Origin: Hermodarchaeum sp048885185
GTDB taxonomy: Archaea > Asgardarchaeota > Hermodarchaeia > Hermodarchaeales > Hermodarchaeaceae
Length of the DNA: 20,662 nucleotides
Assembly (NCBI GenBank): GCA_048885185.1
Contig: JBHLQC010000014.1
Location: 1-20,662, forward strand
Direction: 5' to 3'
A model generated the notes under the pieces. It was not told the origin of the DNA and made no database searches. It saw only the letters and a program-made list of their open reading frames with translations. Every line of letters starts with the position of its first letter. Position 1 is the stretch's first letter. This document shows positions 13,430 to 20,561 of this stretch, piece after piece. The position numbers and the translations under genes were made by a program.

Positions 13430-15823
13430 ATGCCAAAATTAACTTCGAAACAACTTCGCGCAAGATGTGAAAAGAAAGAATTTTCCTGCAAAACGAGTGA
13501 CGAATTAACACCACTGGAAGGTGTGGTGGGACAACCTCGGGCTTTGAATGCCTTACAGTTTGGGTTAGAAATACCAGATAAAGGATTCAACGTGTATGTG
13601 GCTGGTTCACCGGGCACAGGACGCTATACTGCTACTAATCGATACCTCGAAGAACTTGCCGCGACCATTAAGGAGGTTCCCTCTGATTGGTGTTATGTGA
13701 CAAACTTTGCCAATCAATTCAAGCCAAAGGCTCTGGATTTTCCTGCAGGAAAGGGGAAACTCTTTGTCACAAAAATTGATCAGTTTGTTGAGGTTGCCCG
13801 AACATCCATTCAGCGGATGTTGGAAAGCGAGGAGTACGCGCAGCAACGAGATGACCTAAGTCGGTCCTTTGAAGCCCAACGGGACAAGCTCACAGAGGAA
13901 ATGCGGGGTAAAGCACAAGAAGCAGGATTTGTCCTACAAGGAACCCAAACTGGTTTGTTAATGGTGCCAGTTATCCAAGGAAAGCCTATTACCCCGGATC
14001 AGATTCCGAAACTGAAACCTGCTGTGCGAAAAGAAATTGAAACTCGCAGGAATGCGCTCGAAACAGAATTACGTGCAACATTTCGAAAGCTAAGGAATCT
14101 CGAGAGGGAACTTCGAGATCAACTTAAACAGATGGAAGAAAAGGCGGTCCAGTTTACACTTGAACCCTTAATTTCTGAGATTGAAGAGGACTTTGAAGGA
14201 AATGAAAAGGCGGTTGAATGGATACATGAGCTTGCCGCCGACCTCGTTGAAAACATGAATCAGTTTATTGGTCGGCAACCTGAAGGGCTCCCGCCGTTAC
14301 TTGCTGCCCGAGTTCCATCACCTGAAGATTTTGCGAAGCGATATAAGGTCAACTTGATTGTTGATAACGCGGAAACCGAGGGTGCACCCATTATCACTGT
14401 CACCAATGCTGCGTATGATCGGCTTTTTGGACGGATTGAAAAAGAACCACGGTTTGGGGCCTTAGTGACTGATACAACCATGATTCGTGCAGGAGCTATG
14501 CACTTAGCTAATGGTGGATTCGTCGTTATTCCTGTACGTGAGATGCTGATTGCTCCTCTCTCCTATCAGGCTCTGAAACGGGCTCTTCAAAACGATCAGA
14601 TCGTCATCGAGGAACCTGCTGCGGCAATGGGCTTCCTTTCTGTGAAAACGTTGCATCCTGATCCGATTCCCTTGAAGGTAAAGGTAATCCTTATCGGTGA
14701 ACCTCTCTGGTACCAACAGCTGTACCAGTTAGATCCCGATTTTCGGGAGCTCTTCAAAGTGAAAGCCGATTTCGATACCTCAATGGACCGTGATGAAAGT
14801 GCAGTCACGATTTACGGTGATTTCGTTTGTACTCTTACCGAGAAAGAGAATCTTCTTCCCCTAACCGCTGAAGCGATTGCAGAAATCGTTGATTTTAGTT
14901 CCCGCCTTGCTGCTGACCAATATAAACTCTCCACGCGATTCGACGTGGTATCTGATATTATCCGCGAAGCAAACTTCTATGCGAAAAAGCAACGTAAGAA
15001 GGCGGTCGAGTTATCTCATATTAAGAAAACTATTGATGAGCGCTACTATCGATCCAGTCTTTATGCAGAAAAAGTCCGGGAATTAATCAAGAAGGAGGTC
15101 GTTCTTATTGATACCAAAGGAGAAGCTGTTGGGCAAATTAACGGACTATCCGTTCTCTCACTTGGCGATTTTACATTCGGACAACCATCCCGCATCACTG
15201 CTACGGTTGCTCCAGGTCGTGGCCAAGTAATTGATATTGAACGTGAAGCCCAACTTAGTGGACCTATCCAAATCAAAGGCGTTCAAATTCTCACTGGATA
15301 CTTACATAAAATCTTTGGGCAAGACAAACCATTGAGTTTATCTGCACGCATCACCTTTGAACAGAGTTACGGAGGGGTTGATGGCGATAGTGCAAGTAGC
15401 ACTGAACTGTATGCCATGCTTTCCACATTATCTGGTATTCCAATCCAACAGCGATTTGCTGTTACGGGTTCAGTCAATCAACACGGTGATGTGCAAGCAA
15501 TTGGTGGGGTCAACCAGAAGATTGAAGGTTACTTTGCTGTTTGTAAAGAACTGGGATTAACTGGTGAACAGGGAGTACTAGTACCGAAATCTAACTTGCA
15601 GAACCTAATGCTCAAGGATGAAGTAATCGAAGCTGTGGAAGCTGGAAAATTCCATATCTATTCCGTCGAAACTATTGAAGAAGGTATAGAATTGTTAACT
15701 GGTGTTCCCGCTGGCAAACGTCAGGCTGATGGCACATTTCCTGAAGACACAATATTTGGTCTCGCTGATAAACGATTACGAGAAATGGCCAATATCATGC
15801 GAGAACATAATCGCCCTGCTTAG
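13430..15823 (+). CDS. Lon-related ATP-dependent protease (AAA_32 / LonB-like, soluble)
   Basis: Cytosolic AAA+ protease with the Lon-type Ser-Lys dyad. From the ATG at 13430 the product is 797 residues. It has an N-terminal P-loop variant GSPGTGR (59-65), Arg where most AAA+ proteins have Lys, which I believe is common in this family. A long coiled-coil-like insert (about 120-255) follows, then the AAA core around LANGGFVVIPVREML (359-373) and KVKADFD (443-449), and the C-terminal Lon protease domain (about 565-765). Catalytic Ser654 lies in GDSAS and Lys697 in NQKIEG. The Walker B acidic pair appears degenerate (IPVREM). The 13415 start seen in the open frame is a TTG that overlaps the Shine-Dalgarno GGGAGG (13417-13422); ATG 13430 with a 7-nt spacer is better. 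No transmembrane segment, unlike archaeal membrane LonB. It is divergent from the hydrogenase gene. Confidence 0.93.
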   Translation: MPKLTSKQLRARCEKKEFSCKTSDELTPLEGVVGQPRALNALQFGLEIPDKGFNVYVAGSPGTGRYTATNRYLEELAATIKEVPSDWCYVTNFANQFKPKALDFPAGKGKLFVTKIDQFVEVARTSIQRMLESEEYAQQRDDLSRSFEAQRDKLTEEMRGKAQEAGFVLQGTQTGLLMVPVIQGKPITPDQIPKLKPAVRKEIETRRNALETELRATFRKLRNLERELRDQLKQMEEKAVQFTLEPLISEIEEDFEGNEKAVEWIHELAADLVENMNQFIGRQPEGLPPLLAARVPSPEDFAKRYKVNLIVDNAETEGAPIITVTNAAYDRLFGRIEKEPRFGALVTDTTMIRAGAMHLANGGFVVIPVREMLIAPLSYQALKRALQNDQIVIEEPAAAMGFLSVKTLHPDPIPLKVKVILIGEPLWYQQLYQLDPDFRELFKVKADFDTSMDRDESAVTIYGDFVCTLTEKENLLPLTAEAIAEIVDFSSRLAADQYKLSTRFDVVSDIIREANFYAKKQRKKAVELSHIKKTIDERYYRSSLYAEKVRELIKKEVVLIDTKGEAVGQINGLSVLSLGDFTFGQPSRITATVAPGRGQVIDIEREAQLSGPIQIKGVQILTGYLHKIFGQDKPLSLSARITFEQSYGGVDGDSASSTELYAMLSTLSGIPIQQRFAVTGSVNQHGDVQAIGGVNQKIEGYFAVCKELGLTGEQGVLVPKSNLQNLMLKDEVIEAVEAGKFHIYSVETIEEGIELLTGVPAGKRQADGTFPEDTIFGLADKRLREMANIMREHNRPA

Positions 15824-15886
15824 GCAAACTAACGTCGCAATTCACTTTTAAGCAAAGGCAACACAAACCCTTCTAGGTTAAGCCAG

Positions 15887-18760
15887 ATGTCATCCAGCGG
15901 AGAGACTGAATCTTCAGAAATGGCTACTCCTTATCCCCATGCTCAGAAAGTAGCAACAATTGAGAGGAATCTTGAAACAGATGCTACTCACGGGTTAATG
16001 AGTGGTGAAGCCATTCAACGATTAGAAAAATATGGATCTAATACCCTTCCTCGAATTCGAGGTTCTTTTTGGCAAGTTTATCTGGCGCCTATTCTAAACG
16101 GTCTAATTCTGATTTACCTCATTGTTATTGGAATTTTAGTCGTTATTGTGGTTTTCTTTGACACCGGAGGCACTGCGAATATCCTCGTTTGGATTGTTAT
16201 TATCGCATTCAATGCCATCTTAGCCATCGTTCAACAATACCGCGCCCAAAAGAAGTTAGAAGCACTTCAATCTCTCACAGCGGATACAACAATGGTCATC
16301 CGGGAGGGAATAAAAAAGGAAATTCCTGCAGACCAAGTGGTTCCCGGAGATATCATTGTTCTTGCTCAGGGAGACCGAATTCCCGCTGATGGTCGGCTTT
16401 TAGAAGCTCATCAGCTCACTGTGGTTGAAGCATCCCTTACGGGTGAAAGTACACCTGTTGAAAAGACCGATGCAAGAATTCCTCTTGATCCAGATACACC
16501 CTTGCATTCACGCAACAATATGGTCTATTGTGGAACCTACGTAGCCACGGGCTCTGGACAGTATCTGGTAACTGGAACTGGAGAAAATACCGAAATTGGC
16601 GATATCAGCCAAGGTCTGGAAACACTCAATACAGGTGACATCCCACTCCGACGAAAGGTCAACCGCCTGGCGCTCTACCTTGGAGGGACAGCCATTTTCC
16701 TCGCGATCCTAGGTTTTGGTTCTTATCTGCTGTTTCCCCGTCCAGTAGATGGACAGATACTAACTCCACCTCAACTGGCGGTTGAAGCCATTATCAACGC
16801 TATGACTGTCATGCCCATCAACATACCACTTCTTACTACAATCATCCTGCTCACAGGCGTTTTGGCTATGGCGGGTGTTGGTGTCATTGTCAGCGATCTT
16901 TCTGCTGTTGAAAGTCTTGGGCGTGTCAGCGTTATTTGTACGGATAAAACAGGCACACTAACGCGTAGTGAGATGATGGTGAGTCTTATTTGGGACGGTT
17001 CTCGTCTCTTCCAGGTCACGGGTGAAGGCTACAATCCGCGAGGTGAAATTCTAATTACTCAAAATCCTCAATCAAAAGAGGATTCGAAACAGGAAACCAA
17101 GGTGGATATCGAAGACTACGATCAACTTGCGTTACTTGTCCGTGTCGGAGCACTAAACAACGATGCCCAAGTTTTGGAAGAAACTGACTTGGATACAGAA
17201 ACCCCCCAATGGCGGGCAATTGGAGATCCCACTGAGGCTGCCCTCCTCGTTCTTCTTAAGAAAAGCGGGATTAACGAAGAGGCTTTACACGCCTCGTATG
17301 AGATGGTTCAAAATTATCCCTTTGATGCACGGTTAAAACGGATGACTCGCGTCTTTACGCATCCAGAAGGTGGTTACGTTGCCTTCATCAAGGGGGCAAC
17401 AGATACCTTGCTTTCTAGGAGCAATCAAATCGGCGACGATCGATTTATGGAACGCCTCAAAAAGAAGGACGCAAAGGAAATCGAACGATATGCGAATGAG
17501 TATGCGGCGGGTGGATACAGGGTCCTTTCAGTTGCTATTCGTCGTTTTGAAGAACTACCAACAGGGCGTGGTCAGGCTCTTCGAGATGCAATTGAGCAAG
17601 ACCTAACCTATGTGGGTTTCGTGTGTATCGTCGATCCACCCCGTGAAGGTGTTCGCGAAGCTGTTTTAGAAGTGGCTAATGCGGGCGTTAAAACTGTCAT
17701 GATTACAGGCGATGCGGCAGCAACAGCTGAAACCATTGGTCGACAACTTGCAATTATTGGTAAAGATGATCTCGTAGTCGAAGGAAAGGATGCTCTCAAC
17801 ATCAATGATAGAAAATTCAATCAAATTGGTGTCTTCGCACGCGTTGATCCTGAAGATAAACAAGTCATCGTGCAACGATATCAAGCGGCTAAACGAGCTG
17901 TCGCTGTAACGGGAGATGGTGTAAATGATGCCCTTGCATTAAGTATGAGTGATGTCGGGGTTGCTATGGGCATTACAGGCACTGATGTAGCCAAAGAAGC
18001 AGCTGATATGATAATTGCCGATGACAGCTACAACTCAATTGTTGAAGGCATCCGACAGGGTCGCGGACTCTTCAACAAAATCCGCGTAATGATATTCTTC
18101 TACATTTGCATTAACGTTGGCGAATCAATACTGTTCTTCGGCACTTTCCTGTTAGGCATCCCTCTCCTAACACCTGCTCAACACATCTTTCTTACTATCT
18201 CAAGCCACACTTGGCCTGGACTTGCCTTGGTGTTTGACAAATCTGCAAAATATGTTATGGAAGAAAAACCACGCGATACTGAATCAATCATCACCCGACG
18301 TCTTGGGGGATATCTTCTCCTCAACGCATTTCTCATCTTCATTGGTGCGGCATGTGCCTACTACTTTTCTACTGCCGCTTTACTACCTGGGAGTACCCAT
18401 TTTGAACCCTTCAGCCCTGAAGCTGTCGAAAAATCACTAGTAATGACCATTCTTGTCCTTCTCTTTGCTGAGTCCTTAATGATTCTGAGTATACGCAGAA
18501 TTAACCAGTCCATGTTGCGTTCGATTCGCTATGAAAGTAGTTGGCTCATCTATGCCCTCATTGGGTTAGTCTTTCTCATGCTGATTGGATTAATGTATAT
18601 CCCTGAGGCTACCATCATCCTTGCCAGCTTTGGGATTGATTTCCAAATTGTACCTCTAATGCCATTCGATTGGCTCGTAGCTTTTCTTCTTGCCAGCCCT
18701 GCTATTTTTGGAATGGAGCTCGTTAAGTGGGGCTGTCGAAAACATGGAATCGCCTTTTAG
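15887..18760 (+). CDS. P-type cation-transporting ATPase, P2-like with atypical ion site
   Basis: ATP-driven ion pump of 957 residues. All catalytic motifs are intact: TGES (185-188, A-domain), phosphorylated Asp353 in DKTGTLT (353-359), KGAT (502-505, nucleotide domain), DPPR (583-586), MITGD (605-609) and TGDGVND (675-681). About ten helices are seen, M1 near 66-90 through M10 near 928-948, and the N-terminal cation-ATPase domain is P2-like. Compared with the calcium pump, the M4 PEGLP is PINIP (310-314). M5 keeps NVGE (743-746). M6 has TISSH (770-774) where Asn, Thr and Asp ligands would be. M8 keeps Glu862. The transported ion is therefore uncertain. A TATA-like CTTTTAAG (15847-15854) gives a very short leader; ATG 15887 lacks a clear Shine-Dalgarno, and ATG 15920 (Met12) is an alternative. 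It is followed by the molybdoenzyme gene after 53 nt. Confidence 0.92.
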   Translation: MSSSGETESSEMATPYPHAQKVATIERNLETDATHGLMSGEAIQRLEKYGSNTLPRIRGSFWQVYLAPILNGLILIYLIVIGILVVIVVFFDTGGTANILVWIVIIAFNAILAIVQQYRAQKKLEALQSLTADTTMVIREGIKKEIPADQVVPGDIIVLAQGDRIPADGRLLEAHQLTVVEASLTGESTPVEKTDARIPLDPDTPLHSRNNMVYCGTYVATGSGQYLVTGTGENTEIGDISQGLETLNTGDIPLRRKVNRLALYLGGTAIFLAILGFGSYLLFPRPVDGQILTPPQLAVEAIINAMTVMPINIPLLTTIILLTGVLAMAGVGVIVSDLSAVESLGRVSVICTDKTGTLTRSEMMVSLIWDGSRLFQVTGEGYNPRGEILITQNPQSKEDSKQETKVDIEDYDQLALLVRVGALNNDAQVLEETDLDTETPQWRAIGDPTEAALLVLLKKSGINEEALHASYEMVQNYPFDARLKRMTRVFTHPEGGYVAFIKGATDTLLSRSNQIGDDRFMERLKKKDAKEIERYANEYAAGGYRVLSVAIRRFEELPTGRGQALRDAIEQDLTYVGFVCIVDPPREGVREAVLEVANAGVKTVMITGDAAATAETIGRQLAIIGKDDLVVEGKDALNINDRKFNQIGVFARVDPEDKQVIVQRYQAAKRAVAVTGDGVNDALALSMSDVGVAMGITGTDVAKEAADMIIADDSYNSIVEGIRQGRGLFNKIRVMIFFYICINVGESILFFGTFLLGIPLLTPAQHIFLTISSHTWPGLALVFDKSAKYVMEEKPRDTESIITRRLGGYLLLNAFLIFIGAACAYYFSTAALLPGSTHFEPFSPEAVEKSLVMTILVLLFAESLMILSIRRINQSMLRSIRYESSWLIYALIGLVFLMLIGLMYIPEATIILASFGIDFQIVPLMPFDWLVAFLLASPAIFGMELVKWGCRKHGIAF

Positions 18761-18813
18761 ATTCGAAATCTATTTCTAAGGGATTAGTGTGGATGTTTCT
18801 CAGGTGTAGATAA

Positions 18814-19386
18814 ATGGCAGAAAAACCACGCCTTCCTCCTGGTCAGCGGTGGATTACCGGATTCCCAGTACGAACAGCTGAGCGAATGCCTGACTCTTTT
18901 GACCCAAAAACCTGGGCGCTCACAATTGAGGGTGAAGTTAGCAAACCATTAGTCCTTTCTTATGAAGAACTCCACGAACTTCCAATCACTATTCAAACTA
19001 GTGATTTCCATTGTGTTGAAGGTTGGTCTGTGAAAGATAATCAATGGGAAGGGGTGCTTTTCAAAGAAATCGCCAACCTGGTAAAACCCAAACCATCGGC
19101 AAAGTACGTACTCTTTCATGCTGAACACGAATACACATCAGCTATCGCGCTTCCTGTTCTCATGGAAGAGGATGTAATCCTTGCTTGGAATCGCAATGGT
19201 GAACCCATGCGTGTCGAAGATGGTTGGCCCCTTCGTCTTATTATCCCGCGTCTTTACGCGTACAAAGGTGTCAAGTGGGTCCGTCGTATCAAATTTCTTG
19301 AAGACCTCGAACTCGGATACTGGGAAAAACGTGGATACCACCAAGACGCTGATCCCTGGCAAAGCCAGCGCTTCGCTAAACGCTAG
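18814..19386 (+). CDS. Sulfite oxidase-like molybdopterin oxidoreductase
   Basis: Stand-alone molybdopterin-binding domain of the sulfite-oxidase family, 190 residues. The Mo-ligating cysteine is Cys67 in DFHCVEGWS. The surrounding pattern (SYEELHELP at 49-57, QWEGVLFKEI, GWPLRLIIPRLYAYKGVKWVR, and the closing YWEKRGYHQDADPW) matches the short cytosolic 'sulfite oxidase-like oxidoreductase' group. There is no haem domain, no dimerisation domain and no Tat signal, unlike animal sulfite oxidase or MsrP/YedY. Its physiological substrate is unknown. ATG 18814 has AGGTG (18802-18806) 7 nt upstream. The 53-nt gap after the P-type ATPase gene allows cotranscription. Reduction of an oxidised sulfur or methionine species is a family-based guess. 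Confidence 0.92.
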   Translation: MAEKPRLPPGQRWITGFPVRTAERMPDSFDPKTWALTIEGEVSKPLVLSYEELHELPITIQTSDFHCVEGWSVKDNQWEGVLFKEIANLVKPKPSAKYVLFHAEHEYTSAIALPVLMEEDVILAWNRNGEPMRVEDGWPLRLIIPRLYAYKGVKWVRRIKFLEDLELGYWEKRGYHQDADPWQSQRFAKR

Positions 19387-19393
19387 AAATTTT

Positions 19394-19426
19394 AAAAAAA
19401 GTGACTAAGGCCCTTGCGGGCCTTAG
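19394..19426 (-). terminator. Strong hairpin terminator oriented on the minus strand
   Basis: On the minus strand CTAAGGCCC pairs with GGGCCTTAG across a GCAA (GNRA) tetraloop and is followed, after TCAC, by T7 (19400-19394). The plus strand has no T-run after the stem, so as a terminator it points leftward, towards the convergent 3' end of the molybdoenzyme gene. No minus-strand gene is visible upstream of it. Confidence 0.55.
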
Positions 19427-19557
19427 GGACTGGGACGAAGAGATTTTAGTCTCTTCATGACCTTTTACAGGTCTTGGGAGAGCTCAAGCCATTTCTGTGA
19501 CATGTTGGAGTATAAGGGTGGGTACTTCCTTCGTATGTGTCAGGATATTATCAGGTT
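19394..19557 (-). ncRNA. Candidate small RNA antisense to the gap
   Basis: Inferred from three signals: the minus-oriented terminator at 19394-19426, tandem hairpins at 19437-19488, and a minus-strand TATA-like CTTTATATGC (19579-19588) that would start transcription near 19557. This would give an RNA of about 165 nt. No known RNA family was recognised. The single G-U pair in the 19473-19488 hairpin favours the plus strand instead, so strand and existence remain open. Confidence 0.22.
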
Positions 19558-19579
19558 CTAGGTCTGTGTAACATGAGGG

Positions 19580-19671
19580 CATATAAAGAAAAGAGTGGTT
19601 GAACGCGTCTGTTTGTGGAAAAAGCTTTTGATGATGGTTGTATGTGGGAACGCTAGTTCTCTCAGGACGCG
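19580..19671 (+). promoter_or_regulatory. Putative promoter and structured 5' leader of the MBL gene
   Basis: CATATAAA (19580-19587) is TATA-like, with a start predicted near 19605-19612. The leader would then open with CGCGTCT (19604-19610), pairing with GGACGCG (19665-19671). Inside are AAAAGCTTTT (19620-19629) and the hairpin GGGAAC-GCTA-GTTCTC (19646-19661). The structure ends 32 nt before the ATG at 19704. A regulatory role is a guess. Confidence 0.3.
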
Positions 19672-19703
19672 CCAATGAATCGAACTAGATATTACGGACT
19701 TGT

Positions 19704-20408
19704 ATGATTATGGCTCCAAAAGCTGTGAAGAAAGTGATGGATGGGTTTTATTGGATCCTGGCTCGAGAAGCAATGCTACCCGATAGTAATATCTTCTTAG
19801 TCGCTGATGGTAATCGCTTTGTGTTGTTTGATGCTGGACTACAAAATTTCTATCAGGAAACAGTCCTTGCCATCAGGGATTTAGGTTTAAATTTACGTGA
19901 TCTAAGTCGACTCATTCTAACTCATACTCATTTAGACCATTCTGGGTCGACACCTCTGTTTCAAAAGGATGCAAAAAATGTAGAGATTTGGGTATCTGAA
20001 GAAGAAGGTACGTTTCTGGAACAAGGTGATGATACGGTCGTTTATGGGAGCATGTTGGGAAAGCGATTACCCCCGATTGATGTGGCGAAGAAGCTTCACG
20101 ACGGTGATGTTGTCGAAGTTGGTGATTACACCTTCCAGGTTCTTCATACTCCTGGTCATAGTATTGGAAGTTTGTGCTTTTTTGAACCGAATCATCAGCT
20201 TTTAATTTCGGGTGACGTAGTATTTCGGCATGGCTCCTTTGGTCGCGCCGATTTGCCTACAGGTAATGGTAAACAGCTAACCCAATCAATTGCCAGACTA
20301 GCAGAACTGCCTGTGGAAATGCTGTTACCAGGACATATGGGTATCGCATTGAAAGGTGGTCAACGAGAAATTCAACTGTCGTTACAGTTTGCCCGCCAGG
20401 TGTTCTAA
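19704..20408 (+). CDS. MBL-fold metallo-hydrolase (glyoxalase II-like)
   Basis: Di-metal hydrolase of 234 residues with the full metallo-beta-lactamase signature: THTHLDHSG (His74, His76, Asp78, His79), TPGHSIGSLCF (His152), SGDVVF (Asp171) and PGHM (His211). GSFGRADLPTGN (177-188) followed by a Ser-Ile helix is a feature shared with glyoxalase II and persulfide-dioxygenase-like members. No rhodanese or beta-CASP domain is fused, so this is a single-domain thioesterase-like member; its substrate cannot be read from the sequence. ATG 19704 has only GGA (19696-19698) upstream, and ATG 19710 (Met3) is nearly as good. The gene ends 29 nt before the end of a mobile element. Confidence 0.92.
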   Translation: MIMAPKAVKKVMDGFYWILAREAMLPDSNIFLVADGNRFVLFDAGLQNFYQETVLAIRDLGLNLRDLSRLILTHTHLDHSGSTPLFQKDAKNVEIWVSEEEGTFLEQGDDTVVYGSMLGKRLPPIDVAKKLHDGDVVEVGDYTFQVLHTPGHSIGSLCFFEPNHQLLISGDVVFRHGSFGRADLPTGNGKQLTQSIARLAELPVEMLLPGHMGIALKGGQREIQLSLQFARQVF

Positions 20409-20436
20409 CCAAATCTCGAAAGAATGATGAGAGAGC

Positions 20437-20561
20437 ATGACATCCTCCCCTCCCTTGAAGGTAGGGGCTTCGGACTTTTCCTTCTGGTTACGCTCGTCGC
20501 CGAGGCGCGTTTGGCCCGAAACTTACCAGGTTCTGACGCTGCTCCGCCCCACACCTGCCCC
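20437..20561 (-). ncRNA. Putative omega/reRNA region of the TnpB element
   Basis: In IS200/IS605 TnpB systems the non-coding right end, immediately 3' of tnpB, is transcribed as the guide RNA scaffold. Its guide lies just past the element end. Here 20437-20561 fills that position between the candidate tnpB stop and the element end. It contains the end hairpin (20447-20467) and the segment revcomp to TTACGCTCGTCGCCGAGGCG (20499-20518), rich in pairing potential. The guide would correspond to the 29 nt after the MBL gene and its 3' end. Inferred from the element type only. Confidence 0.4.

Larger units (their letters stand above)
19387..19703. other. Structured 317-nt intergenic region
   Basis: No gene is evident. 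Reading along the plus strand there is a run of A7 (19394-19400), then hairpins at 19405-19426 (9-bp stem), 19437-19456 (GAAGAGA/TCTCTTC), 19459-19473 (GACC/GGTC) and 19473-19488 (six pairs with one G-U). A TATA-like element follows at 19580-19587. A second structured stretch spans 19604-19671: outer stem CGCGTC/GACGCG enclosing AAAAGCTTTT and a GGGAAC/GTTCTC hairpin. The rest, about 19489-19578, shows no feature I trust. Confidence 0.6.

Noticed and set aside
19483..19500. ACAGAA...GGCTT on the minus strand, resembling RNase P conserved region V
   Set aside because: There is no room for the rest of an RNase P RNA: the only sequence resembling conserved region I lies about 35 nt away rather than some 200 nt or more, and other conserved elements are missing.
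19498..19545. Possible H/ACA guide RNA hairpin (TGACA/TGTCA stem followed by ACA on the minus strand)
   Set aside because: The lower stem is only about 5 bp and the pocket-to-ACA distance is too short for the family rule.
19626..19640. TGATGATG resembling a box C of a C/D guide RNA
   Set aside because: No box D (CTGA) at suitable spacing and the base before the box is not a purine as the consensus requires.
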